A stretch of 64,000 bases of DNA from assembly GCA_027488935.1 (NCBI GenBank), contig JAIYAP010000048.1, positions 26,092 through 90,091 of the forward strand, given 5' to 3'. The notes under the pieces were generated by a model that was not told the origin of the DNA, did no database searches, and saw nothing but the letters and a program-made list of their open reading frames with translations. Position 1 is the stretch's first letter; every line of letters begins with the position of its first letter. Position numbers and translations under genes: made by a program. The DNA is from Saprospiraceae bacterium (GTDB lineage: Bacteria; Bacteroidota; Bacteroidia; Chitinophagales; Saprospiraceae). Below, piece after piece: positions 33,500 to 41,704 of the stretch.

Positions 33500-35836
33500 T
33501 CAATAAATCACGGTAATGCCCGCACCAAACCCCAAATCGCTGTCATAATGTGTGGACAGCGACCAGTATTTGGTCAAAATGTATCGGCCACCAATCGCGT
33601 ATTCTCGGTCTGAATTAACCATTAGGTTGAGCCGCAACCGGTTGGTCAGAGCAATATCGTCGCGGCTCAATTCCACCCTTGTGCGCCCGGTGTGGTCAAT
33701 TCGGGCATCCAACAGGAGGAACATTGGCAGCGTGTAATGGAAACCCAGCGTCGCCACCCGTCTTCGGTCAATACCGTTGTTGGTCCGCCCGAAAATATCC
33801 GTTTCGGTATTCCTGCCCAATCGGTAGCGGTAATCAAAGCCGATGTATGGCATGAAAAATTGGTTCCTGCCGATGAACCGCCCAACATGGCTGACGCTTT
33901 CATAGCCTTTCCGGTCGTTCAGGCACAAATGCCATTGTGTTTGAACCGCCCAACGGGTGTTGCTGATGTTTACGTTGCCGTCGCTTCCGTTGCTTTCCAG
34001 ACCGATTGTTGCGGTTGTGTAATAAGCGCGGTCGCCTTTATTCAATAGGGCCATCGCCTTTTTTGGGTCGGGAATTTCCGGGTTTGGCGGCGCGTTTTCG
34101 TAACTGAAAACGCGGCTCATGCCCGCCGCCATGTGGTATAAAATATGGCAATGAAATATCCAGTCACCCGTTTCGGAGGCGGCAAATTCGAGGGTATCGG
34201 TTTCCATGGGCATGATGTCGAGCGTGTTTTTGAGCGGTGCGTAGTCACCTTGCCCGTTCAACACGCGGAAAAAATGCCCGTGCAGGTGCATCGGATGGCG
34301 CATCATCGAGCTGTTGCGCAGGATGATGCGGACGTTTTCACCCTGTTTTATCAAAATCATGTCGCTTTCGGCCATCGTTTTGTTGTCCATTGTCCAGACG
34401 TATCTGTTCATGTTGCCGGTCAGTTCGAAGCGCAGTTCTTTGGTCGGTGCGTCGGGCAGCGTTGTTTTTTCGGTTGACCGCAACATGGCATAGTTCAGGG
34501 TCGTCAAGTTGCCTGCCGCCGCTGCGGGCATTTCCGAATGGTCCATACCTTTCATTTTCATGCCCTTCATCGGTTTGTTGCCGCCGGTTATTTCGGGGTA
34601 CATCACGCGGTTCATATCCATCTGTTGCGCCGACATTTTCATGCCCATGTCGTCCATTTTCAGGCCCATGTTCATCATACCGTTCATCATTTTCATACCC
34701 GCGAAATAGTTGAGTTTGGGCATTTCAGGCACCGTCATTTCCATGCCGCTGCCAAAGAAAATGGAGGCGAATTTGGTGCGGTCTTCGGGCGTGGCTTTGA
34801 GTTCGTAGCACATCCCGTTGTCGGGAATAGAGAGGATGACATCATACGTTTCGCCGTTGCCGACGATCAATCTGTCCACTTCCACAGGCTCCACGTCCTT
34901 GCCGTCGCTGGCGATGACCGTCATTTTTCCGCCCGCATACTGTACCCAAAAATAAGAGGACGCACCACCGTTGATTAACCGGACGCGGACTTTTTCGCCA
35001 TTCTTGTGTTGCGGCTGTTTTTGGGTCGTTTGCCCATTGATTAAAAAGCGGTCGTAAGCAATGTCCGATACATCCATCGGCAGCATCCGTTTCCATTCGC
35101 TGACCAGTTTTGTTCCGAAATGGCCTTTCAACAATGCCTCGCCGTAGTTTTGGGTAGTGCCTTTTTTGATGGCATACCAATCGGAGGCAACGTGCAGTCG
35201 GCGGTTTATTTCAACCGGATTTTCATTGGACCATTCGCTCAAAAGTACGACGTGCTCGGGCTGTTTGTCTGCCGTTCGAATGGTCGGGTCATTGTCTTTT
35301 TTGTGGATGACAATCGCACCATACAGCCCGATCTGCTCCATCAGATCGTGCGAATGGTACCAATAAGTACCGTTTTGGACAATCGGAAAAGTGAAGAGGT
35401 GGGTCGTGTTCGGCAAAATCGGCGCGGTCGTCAGGTAGGTCACGCCGTCAAACCGGTTCGGCAAAATGATGCCGTGCCAGTGCATTGAAGTGGGCGTTTT
35501 CAGTTGGTTGTGGACATAAATCACTGCCGAATCGCCTTCCGTAAAATGCAGGGTCGGGGCAGGGATTTGGCCGTTTATGGCCATTGCCTTTGCTTTTTTG
35601 CCGGTAAAATTAACGGTCGTGTCACGCACATAAAGGTGGTAGACCACTGTTTTTGCCGGTTTATCCGCGCTTGTTTTTGTTGGGTTGGCTTTCTGTTTTT
35701 GGGCGGGTTTGATGTTAGTTTTTTGTGCCGCTTTTGGGGCTTCGTTTTTGGGCTTGTCCATGTTTTTCATGTCGTGCTGTGCGGCGACGGAGAAACAAAT
35801 GGCCAATCCGAGGAGTATTGATAGTATTCTTTTCAT
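33500..35836 (-). CDS. CopA-type multicopper oxidase fused to CopB-like barrel
   Basis: Fusion of 778 aa. After a signal peptide (ending SVAAQ) and a Lys/Pro-rich linker come three cupredoxin domains: HWHG at 119-122, WYHSH at 159-163, a Met-rich insert at about 375-460 (MKMMNGMMNMG, MKGMKMKGMDHSEM), HPMHLHGHFF near 514 and HCHILYHMAAGM near 561. All four copper-ligand blocks are present. From about 600 to the end the sequence becomes strand-rich (MPYIGFDYRYRLG ... WSLSTHYDSDLGFGAGITVIY), like the outer-membrane CopB barrel, usually a separate gene. Likely Cu(I) oxidation tied to the outer membrane. Confidence 0.93.
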   Translation of the reverse strand: MKRILSILLGLAICFSVAAQHDMKNMDKPKNEAPKAAQKTNIKPAQKQKANPTKTSADKPAKTVVYHLYVRDTTVNFTGKKAKAMAINGQIPAPTLHFTEGDSAVIYVHNQLKTPTSMHWHGIILPNRFDGVTYLTTAPILPNTTHLFTFPIVQNGTYWYHSHDLMEQIGLYGAIVIHKKDNDPTIRTADKQPEHVVLLSEWSNENPVEINRRLHVASDWYAIKKGTTQNYGEALLKGHFGTKLVSEWKRMLPMDVSDIAYDRFLINGQTTQKQPQHKNGEKVRVRLINGGASSYFWVQYAGGKMTVIASDGKDVEPVEVDRLIVGNGETYDVILSIPDNGMCYELKATPEDRTKFASIFFGSGMEMTVPEMPKLNYFAGMKMMNGMMNMGLKMDDMGMKMSAQQMDMNRVMYPEITGGNKPMKGMKMKGMDHSEMPAAAAGNLTTLNYAMLRSTEKTTLPDAPTKELRFELTGNMNRYVWTMDNKTMAESDMILIKQGENVRIILRNSSMMRHPMHLHGHFFRVLNGQGDYAPLKNTLDIMPMETDTLEFAASETGDWIFHCHILYHMAAGMSRVFSYENAPPNPEIPDPKKAMALLNKGDRAYYTTATIGLESNGSDGNVNISNTRWAVQTQWHLCLNDRKGYESVSHVGRFIGRNQFFMPYIGFDYRYRLGRNTETDIFGRTNNGIDRRRVATLGFHYTLPMFLLLDARIDHTGRTRVELSRDDIALTNRLRLNLMVNSDREYAIGGRYILTKYWSLSTHYDSDLGFGAGITVIY

Positions 35837-35973
35837 TTTTTTAATCGTCTATTAGACTTGATGCGCATCATTTTATGGGGCGTGTTGCACAATCACCCGT
35901 TTTCGTTGACGGCGACTTTTTCTTTTTTCATAAGCATGCGATTGGTGTCTTCTATTGATTTAATGAAATTGAT
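35837..35973. other. Intergenic spacer upstream of the multicopper oxidase
   Basis: About 140 bases between the multicopper oxidase start and the gene remnants at 35974-36131. AT-rich with no frame. It presumably carries the promoter of the oxidase gene, but no consensus element could be identified by eye. Confidence 0.4.
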
Positions 35974-36131
35974 TTACGCAACCGTAATTTTCTTGTCTAA
36001 ATAAACATCCTGAATAGCGTTCAACATCTCCACCCCTTCTTCAAAAGGTGGGTGGTTGCCAATAAATCACGGGCAGTCTCACGCCGAAACCCATATCGCT
36101 GTCATAATGCGACGAAAGGGAAAAGCATCGG
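35974..36131 (-). pseudogene. Two abutting gene 3'-end remnants (CopB-like and unknown)
   Basis: On the minus strand, 36131 to about 36060 encodes FSLSSHYDSDMGFGVRLPVIY, clearly homologous to the last residues of the multicopper oxidase-CopB fusion (WSLSTHYDSDLGFGAGITVIY), but the stop is replaced by TGG and the frame runs on to TGA at 36041-36043. In another frame, 36060 to 35974 encodes HPPFEEGVEMLNAIQDVYLDKKITVA and then TAA, which looks like the tail of an enzyme. Neither has an upstream body. This is debris of a former second copper locus joined to another gene end. Confidence 0.65.
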
Positions 36132-36157
36132 CTAAATTTTGATTTTAATTGTTAGAA

Positions 36158-36199
36158 AAAAAATCTCCTCCCGCAGCACTCGGCGGGAAGAGATTTTTT
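36158..36199 (-). terminator. Terminator of the copper-storage gene
   Basis: On the minus strand, AAAAATCTC-TT-CCCGC pairs with GCGGG-AG-GAGATTTTT and runs straight into more T residues. It is located just after the stop at 36205. Confidence 0.8.
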
Positions 36200-36204
36200 A
36201 CTGA

Positions 36205-36540
36205 TTACATTGTGCCCATGTTGCTGCACTCGGTAGCGCATTTACGACAGGCTTCTGCGCACTTTTTGCAATGCTCCATGTGCGCATGCTTTTCACATTC
36301 CTCAGCACAGGCAGTACAGATTTCTGCACAGAGTTTGCAAATTTGGTTTGCAAATTCACTTCCGCCAGCCATTGCTTGCACGGCCAGCTGGCAAATGGCC
36401 CCGCAGTCATGATCCAACTTGATGCAACGGGCGAACATTTTAACGTCCTGCTCACTCAAGCAAGCACTTGCGCAGTGATAGCATTCTATTGCACATGCTG
36501 AGCAGGCGGCTATGCAGCGCTGATACTTTTCATGACTCAT
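36205..36540 (-). CDS. Four-helix-bundle copper storage protein (Csp/DUF326 family)
   Basis: Protein of 111 aa from the ATG at 36540 (MSHEKYQRCIAAC). It has 19 cysteines, mostly in CxxxC and CxxC spacing on four predicted helices (C9, C13, C16, C20, C23, C27, C39, C46, C50, C68, C71, C75, C78, C82, C91, C94, C98, C101 and C105). This matches the cytosolic Csp copper-storage family, whose tetramers bind many Cu(I) ions through the Cys lining each bundle. No signal peptide is present, so it is cytoplasmic (Csp3-like). Upstream of the multicopper oxidase on the same strand, separated by remnants. Confidence 0.93.
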   Translation of the reverse strand: MSHEKYQRCIAACSACAIECYHCASACLSEQDVKMFARCIKLDHDCGAICQLAVQAMAGGSEFANQICKLCAEICTACAEECEKHAHMEHCKKCAEACRKCATECSNMGTM

Positions 36541-36675
36541 CTTTTTTGTTTTAATCGTGAAATAATTTTCACCAAACAAATTTAGGGATGGTGGCAGGCA
36601 CAATCCTTACACAATTCCAGATGATCATTACATTATTTACACATTTTCAGTTTCAAAAGGCTTTACCAACGCTTA

Positions 36676-36838
36676 GAGCCTATAAAAATTTATATTTTTC
36701 GCTAATATGACAATCTTTTTTCGCCATACGTCGTTCCTTTTTTTCGCCGTAATTAGTCCCATTACGTCTGCAAAAAGCGCCTAGTCTGGCTAAAAAATCT
36801 TTGTCACATTAACCGAAAATATAATTTTTTATAGGCTC
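36676..36838. mobile_element. MITE-like palindromic element with TTA target duplication
   Basis: A 163-base sequence beginning GAGCCTATAAA and ending with the inverse TTTATAGGCTC. The two halves align as imperfect inverted repeats for about 50 bases (left CTAATATGACAATC, right arm inverse TTAATGTGACAAAG), and the centre is a further small hairpin (CGTAAT / ATTACG). TTA occurs directly on both sides (36673-36675 and 36839-36841). There is no coding capacity. A 3-base TNA duplication would fit mobilisation by an IS5-family transposase of the IS1031 type, but no such gene is in the window. Confidence 0.75.
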
Positions 36839-37009
36839 TTAGCCGCCCTGGACCTCAATCCTTTTTACCGCTATGGTTAGCCCGGTCGAAAGAAAAAATA
36901 TGCGCATCCGGGTTCTTTTTGCCAAGCGCAAAATCTCGGATAATTTCTCCCGCGATTTGGCTGAACACAATGCCGTTTCCTCCAAAACCCAAAGCAAATT
37001 CATCCTAAT

Positions 37010-37984
37010 TTATACCTTTGTTTCTTCCGTGGTCAATATCAATTCCTTTACCACAACTTCCCTTAGTTCCACAAAAACGGCGGATGAACTGGGACGTATT
37101 TTCCCGCCATATTGATTGGCATAAACCTTGGTGAATTCCGCGCCCCAATAGAGGATGATCGCGGAATAATAGACCCATAAAATGATCAGTACCACGGCCC
37201 CTGCTGCGCCATAAGCCGTAACAGTGCTCGAATGGCTGAGATACAGGTTGATCAGGTATTTGCCGATCAAAAACAGGATGGCCGTAAAAAATGCACCGAT
37301 TATTACATCGCGCCATTTTAATTCGGCATCGGGCAGTACTTTGAAAATTACGGCAAAAAGGAGCATCACAACGCCTGTGGATATCAAATTGCTCAGGATA
37401 TAGGCCAGCCATGCGAAGGAACTCATATAGTCATTCAGCCACCCGTCCAACATACTCAGTATCGCACTCAAAACAAGCGAAACCATCAAAAGGAAACCGA
37501 TGCCGACCACCAAGGAGAAAGAAACCATACGCGTAATGAGAAAGCGTACCCAGCCTCTTTTTGGCTTTGCTTTGATCGACCAAATAGTATTGATGGAATC
37601 CTGGATCTCAATAAAAACGCCGGTTGCCCCCAAGAAAAAAGTAGCTACCCCTAATGCGGTCACCCAGGGCGTATCGCCGGAAATTCGGACGTTATTGATC
37701 ATTTCCTGCAATTGCAGAGCCCCCAATTTTCCAATAAGCCCTTCAAATTGCAAATAAAGGTAACCCGCAGCCGCTTCCTTGCCCAGCCAAATACTGCCAA
37801 TCGCGATCACGATGATCAGCATGGGCGCCATAGAAAAGAGCGTGTAATACGAAAGCGAGGCACTTAACTTGAGCCCGTTGTTTCCATAGAACTCCTGTGC
37901 GGACAAGCGGAGCAAACGCCAAAGCGCAAGGGATCTTTGCCAAAGGTTATGCATGGAAAGGCCGGAAAATAATGGGATGTTCAT
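37010..37984 (-). CDS. YihY/BrkB-family inner-membrane protein
   Basis: Membrane protein of 324 aa from the ATG at 37984; the frame opens at TTG 38020 but the ATG gives the normal family start. Six hydrophobic segments follow, with the family pattern NNGLKLSASLSYYTLFSMAPMLIIVIAI near the N-terminus, FLLMVSLVLSAIL in the middle, and AGAVVLIILWVYYSAIILYWGAEFTKVYA close to the C-terminus. YihY/BrkB proteins are proposed exporters or transporters of unclear substrate. An 8-base inverted repeat sits just upstream of the start. Confidence 0.93.
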   Translation of the reverse strand: MNIPLFSGLSMHNLWQRSLALWRLLRLSAQEFYGNNGLKLSASLSYYTLFSMAPMLIIVIAIGSIWLGKEAAAGYLYLQFEGLIGKLGALQLQEMINNVRISGDTPWVTALGVATFFLGATGVFIEIQDSINTIWSIKAKPKRGWVRFLITRMVSFSLVVGIGFLLMVSLVLSAILSMLDGWLNDYMSSFAWLAYILSNLISTGVVMLLFAVIFKVLPDAELKWRDVIIGAFFTAILFLIGKYLINLYLSHSSTVTAYGAAGAVVLIILWVYYSAIILYWGAEFTKVYANQYGGKIRPSSSAVFVELREVVVKELILTTEETKV

Positions 37985-38000
37985 GTTTTTGAATCCCCTA

Positions 38001-38021
38001 GTTGCACTGTCCAAGTGCAAC
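38001..38021. promoter_or_regulatory. Operator-like inverted repeat before the YihY gene
   Basis: GTTGCACT, a 5-base spacer and AGTGCAAC form a perfect palindrome 17 bases upstream of the ATG at 37984. The position fits a repressor operator or an mRNA 5' hairpin. No cognate regulator is known here. Confidence 0.4.
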
Positions 38022-38219
38022 CCATATAATAATAAATATTACGATGGTGCTAATGCAGCCCCCTCCAAATTTCATAGCGCCTGCACCGGACAGTATTCCT
38101 CTGAAAAAGTTATTCATGGTATCGCTTTTGTTGAAAAATAGCCACCGGCTAGATTGCTACAAAGATGCGGGCGCTGGTTTTTCATGCTGTTACACAATTC
38201 GATGAATTTGTTACATTTT

Positions 38220-38414
38220 TCACAGACCCGCCGGCGCGCAGTGTTTATCTAAATCCGCATTGATCACTAAATCCGCTTGATTATTGGTCCATTTGTTGCC
38301 CTTCCAATAGCCCATTAAACGCGTATGAAGCGTTGCGCTGGATAGTTCTTGGCTTTGCAAGGCTAGCTTGAAAAGTAGAATTATGAATATGATTAGGGTG
38401 TGTTTCAAAGTCAA
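38220..38414 (-). CDS. Small exported hypothetical protein
   Basis: Open frame of 64 codons starting MTLKHTLIIFIILLFKLALQ, a good signal peptide, followed by a short polar segment (LMGYWKGNKWTNNQADLV) that stops abruptly. It may be a truncated remnant of a larger exported protein, since the mature part is only about 40 residues. No family recognised. Confidence 0.35.
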   Translation of the reverse strand: MTLKHTLIIFIILLFKLALQSQELSSATLHTRLMGYWKGNKWTNNQADLVINADLDKHCAPAGL

Positions 38415-38462
38415 ATTTTGGGATAAAGATGTGAAAATGCCTGTTTTTTACACTTTTCTCAT

Positions 38463-38912
38463 TTACATTGGGCTCAAACACATGTATTCAACTTCATAAT
38501 CCTTAGTTAGATAAATTCTTCCTGGTTCACTATAACTATTGTTGAAAAATTCAAGCCTTATGCCATATTTGTCATTGATTAATTCCATTTTAGAAAGGTT
38601 ATTGTGCGGAATATCCACATTTAATTCTTCCCTAAATTCAACTGCCCAAATTAGTTTGCCATTTACGTCAAATTTAATTAACTTTGGAGAAAGAGAATCC
38701 GAAAGATTCATTAGGCCCAACATTCCATTAGGAATCACTATTTGTTGGTCCAGTTTTAAATCCTCCATATTAATGCTTATTGGTTTCCCATAAATTGGGC
38801 CAGCAGACATTCCACATTCACCTAGACCTTTAAATTGGAAAACCAGGTAGCCAAAATATCCAACTAATCCTAAAATCAGAACAATGGTCCCTGAAATTAT
38901 TACTTTTTTCAT
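38463..38912 (-). CDS. Membrane-anchored hypothetical protein
   Basis: Protein of 149 aa with one N-terminal transmembrane helix (residues about 4-26, KKVIISGTIVLILGLVGYFGYLVF) and a periplasmic strand-rich part (LSPKLIKFDVNGKLIWAVEFREEL ... YLTKDYEVEYM). No family recognised. The sequence is noticeably AT-rich compared with the neighbours, which may reflect a different origin. A small gene follows upstream on the same strand. Confidence 0.75.
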   Translation of the reverse strand: MKKVIISGTIVLILGLVGYFGYLVFQFKGLGECGMSAGPIYGKPISINMEDLKLDQQIVIPNGMLGLMNLSDSLSPKLIKFDVNGKLIWAVEFREELNVDIPHNNLSKMELINDKYGIRLEFFNNSYSEPGRIYLTKDYEVEYMCLSPM

Positions 38913-38934
38913 TTCTTATCATTTTAGATAACTC

Positions 38935-39120
38935 TTAGCGGGAGTTGGGCAAGGATGCCTTGTTCTTTGCTTTGTTCACATTTATCTGGGCGATGGTCTG
39001 CTTAGTCCGCTCTTGAATAATGTGCATTTGTTCGAGGATGGGCAAGTGTTTTATTTCCTCGTATGCCTTATCTTTCCATTCCCAAACGGAAATTTGTGCT
39101 TTTGAAATTTTAATTGCCAT
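38935..39120 (-). CDS. Small conserved hypothetical protein
   Basis: Protein of 61 aa, basic and helical (ISKAQISVWEWKDKAYEEIKHLP ... QERTKQTIAQINVNKAKNKA), without signal peptide. It looks like an antitoxin-sized DNA-binding or regulatory protein, but there is no toxin partner next to it and no family can be named. It lies 22 bases upstream of the membrane-anchored hypothetical on the same strand. Confidence 0.6.
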   Translation of the reverse strand: MAIKISKAQISVWEWKDKAYEEIKHLPILEQMHIIQERTKQTIAQINVNKAKNKASLPNSR

Positions 39121-39237
39121 AGCCTGTTAACTTTGTTGGTGTGGTTAATCTGAAAGTAAATATACTACCCGCCTTTTATATATCCAAAAGACCTAACAAC
39201 CTTTTAGTTGTACCACATTCACAACCTCACTTTTCTT

Positions 39238-39325
39238 GCCGGTTCTTTCCCGCTCGGATCGAAAATAACCCAAAATCTTAAGGGAAAGAATCGGACGGTA
39301 GGGGCTGGCCGGGCGGGATGGAGTG
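39238..39325. repeat. R2 interspersed palindromic repeat, copy a
   Basis: Pattern: GGTTCTTTCCCGC, CGGATC, ACCCAAAAT, AAGGGAAAGAA, then the tail GGGGCTGGCCGGGCGGGA. The arms TTCTTTCCC and GGGAAAGAA form a hairpin. It shares order and most bases with copies at 39524 and 61325. Confidence 0.7.
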
Positions 39326-39523
39326 TTTTTTATTGGCGGGATTGAGCCTTGCGTCTGACTAGATCCTTCGCCTTTTTTCTTCCCCCTTTTTATTAGTGGT
39401 TATTTAGATCTCAACAGGGGAAGTAAAAAGACTCAGGATGACAGCTCACGTTGGCATAAAGTTCTGATCTTTAGTTTGGTAAAGCCCTGGAAGTTAAAAA
39501 CTACGTGGGCTGTCTTCCGGAGG

Positions 39524-39613
39524 GCCGTTTCTTCCCCTTTCGGATCATGAATTACCCAAAATGGTAAGGGGAAAGAAACGGTCGGAAGGATCTGGCCGGG
39601 CGGGACGGAGTGG
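39524..39613. repeat. R2 interspersed palindromic repeat, copy b
   Basis: GTTTCTTCCCCTTTCGGATC, ACCCAAAAT, AAGGGGAAAGAAAC and the tail AAGGATCTGGCCGGGCGGGA. It sits in the 3' end region of the GH30 gene, 6 bases beyond its stop. Arms form a hairpin of at least 12 base pairs, so it may also end transcription. Confidence 0.7.
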
Positions 39614-39619
39614 CCAAGG

Positions 39620-41650
39620 TTACCGCCCAACCAACATTTTATACGACACATTTGCAGTGCCACACTGCATATGTACCCAATAAATGCCAGGGCGAAGGGG
39701 GGCGGTATCCAACGCAAGGCTGTATGCACCCGCTTGCTGGGGGCCTTCCAACACGGGCAATACGATGCGCCCATGTACATCGGCAATATGAATCCGGACC
39801 AACGCGTCGACGCCCACTGAATAGTGCAACATCGTTTGAGTCTGTGCAGGATTGGGCACTACTTTGATGCTACAAATCCCCTCCATGGCCGTTGGTGCAG
39901 ATACGGAAGTCGTACTGACATTGGTTCCATAAAGCGTGACAACGCCATAGCCTGGCACGCTCACTGTTGTCCCATTGTTGTTGATCGGTTCCTGGCTTTG
40001 TTGCCAATAGGAATTATTGGAGGAGGTAAAAGCCGCAAAAGTGGCAGGCAACCCTTGTGTTCCTTGCAAATCAAGGGTCGTTGTCTGTGTGTTGGGGGTG
40101 GTATTTACCAAAACGATGGTCAACGTGTTATCCATTTCATGAACGTATGCACTGGCCAACAAGCTATTGTTGCTGTTGGCGACTTCAACCCGCTCCGCAT
40201 TGGGGCGGATGTATTTAAAAAAATGTTTGGCCGCCACGTATTTGGGTGCATTTTCTTTTTGGGCTTCATTACTCAAAGCGAAAGTGGATACCTGACCATT
40301 ATCCTCCCCGGTAAAAGTCCAATAAATCCATGCGCTCTCTTGGCCGGTCGTTAGGGCCTGGTGAATTTTTGCGGCAATACTCCAGCCACCATTGTTGGGA
40401 AATCCTGTAGCGGGTTCCAGCCAAGCGGCCGCTTCCCCTGAAGTTTCGGTCATCCAGGATTTTTTCCCAAATGCCGTAAACCCCTTTACATTGCCGGGGA
40501 TGCCCGGCGCGGGGCTATTGACCCAACCATTTGCCCACCAATCCCACAAAACAGCGTTTGCGCCGCCTGCACTGACACCATCGGGCGCATAGCCATGGAT
40601 GCAGAAAAAATCCAGGGATTGAAGTGCCGCAGGGTCCGCACCTATATTTTTGAGGTATTGCAGGTTTTTGTGCACTGGGCCGCCATATTCCCACATACCG
40701 TAAGGGTCGCCCCCGAGCAGGTCTTCGGGCCCCATGATTTTGATGCCTTTTAGATCGGCGTGTTGGTCAAATTCAGCACGCACCGCCTTTAAGGCCGATA
40801 TATACTGGTTCGACAACGGATAGGTGGCACTGTTATAAAATTGCTCGAAATTGAGCTCGTTCTGGATACTGATGGCATAAAACTGGATGCCATGAAAGTT
40901 TTGATACCCTTTGATATAAGCTGCGGTGCTGCGGGCAAATTGTTGCAGGGCGGTCGTTGGACCCGTCCCATCATTGAACACCTCCAAGGGTGTATTGGAT
41001 ACATCCAGTCTGCCACCCGCAAAATTACCGCCCCAAATGAAGGGCCATGGGCTGCCCGCTACCGGGCCGGGCCACCAGTCCTGACTGTAGGTGTTGCCAG
41101 AAGCAACTTTCACCCAGGGAACAGGCGACCAAATAGAACCGATCAATTTAAAATCGCCTAAGGCCGCTTTTTTGGCCTTGCCGGCAGTGATGGCACCATC
41201 GGGAGCGTAAGTAAACTTGTTGACATTGGCCAGAATATCCGTCCCCATCACTGCAATCGGCGCGTTTTGTCCACCAAAGGTGCGGGAATAATCATTCGGG
41301 CCCGTGTAGGTACGCACCCGGTTGTTTTCGGGGCCATTGGGGTTGGCAGGATCTTCCAAGTTGAACACACTGACCGTACTGCTTCCCATAAACCAGGGCG
41401 AATAATAGCTAAGGTTGGAATAGGGCGTTTTCAGTTTTGGGGTCAAATCAACCCGGTAAATCGAAGCCCCCAAATCATCAAAATAGAGTGCTTGCCACCA
41501 TGCCTGGTTCACGGCATCATCGCCTTGGTGCGCGCCAAAACCATCCATCACCTGTTTTCGTTGATTGCAAAGCACTTGGATGGAGGTTGTTTGGGCAAAA
41601 GCGTGCGTAGTGAGGCAAAAGGAAAGCAAAAAGAAGAAAAAGTGTTTCAT
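39620..41650 (-). CDS. GH30-family glycoside hydrolase with T9SS type A sorting domain
   Basis: Exported enzyme of 676 aa: signal peptide ending AFAQ; a (beta/alpha)8 GH30 catalytic domain from about residue 22 (RKQVMDGFGAHQGDD) with the likely acid/base Glu265 in ISIQNELNF and nucleophile Glu402 in KSWMTETSGE; an Ig-like beta sandwich at about 480-590; and a type A sorting domain over the last 75 residues (KVVPNPAQTQTMLHY ... LRPGIYWVHMQ ... KMLVGR). GH30 members cleave xylan, glucuronoxylan, beta-1,6-glucan or glucosylceramide; which one applies here is not decidable by eye. Secreted by T9SS. Confidence 0.92.
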   Translation of the reverse strand: MKHFFFFLLSFCLTTHAFAQTTSIQVLCNQRKQVMDGFGAHQGDDAVNQAWWQALYFDDLGASIYRVDLTPKLKTPYSNLSYYSPWFMGSSTVSVFNLEDPANPNGPENNRVRTYTGPNDYSRTFGGQNAPIAVMGTDILANVNKFTYAPDGAITAGKAKKAALGDFKLIGSIWSPVPWVKVASGNTYSQDWWPGPVAGSPWPFIWGGNFAGGRLDVSNTPLEVFNDGTGPTTALQQFARSTAAYIKGYQNFHGIQFYAISIQNELNFEQFYNSATYPLSNQYISALKAVRAEFDQHADLKGIKIMGPEDLLGGDPYGMWEYGGPVHKNLQYLKNIGADPAALQSLDFFCIHGYAPDGVSAGGANAVLWDWWANGWVNSPAPGIPGNVKGFTAFGKKSWMTETSGEAAAWLEPATGFPNNGGWSIAAKIHQALTTGQESAWIYWTFTGEDNGQVSTFALSNEAQKENAPKYVAAKHFFKYIRPNAERVEVANSNNSLLASAYVHEMDNTLTIVLVNTTPNTQTTTLDLQGTQGLPATFAAFTSSNNSYWQQSQEPINNNGTTVSVPGYGVVTLYGTNVSTTSVSAPTAMEGICSIKVVPNPAQTQTMLHYSVGVDALVRIHIADVHGRIVLPVLEGPQQAGAYSLALDTAPLRPGIYWVHMQCGTANVSYKMLVGR

Positions 41651-41704
41651 CCTGGTAAAAAGTATTTTTTTGTAAGCGTGCTACTGACCCTGTTTACGTC
41701 CAGT

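Larger units (their letters stand above)
39121..39619. other. Gene-free region holding two R2 repeats
   Basis: About 500 bases between the small hypothetical gene and the GH30 gene end. Apart from the R2 copies at 39238 and 39524, no coding sequence or RNA was recognised. Confidence 0.6.

Noticed and set aside
36873..37115. 80-codon plus-strand frame downstream of the MITE-like element
   Set aside because: It runs antisense into the end of the YihY gene and has no recognisable feature.
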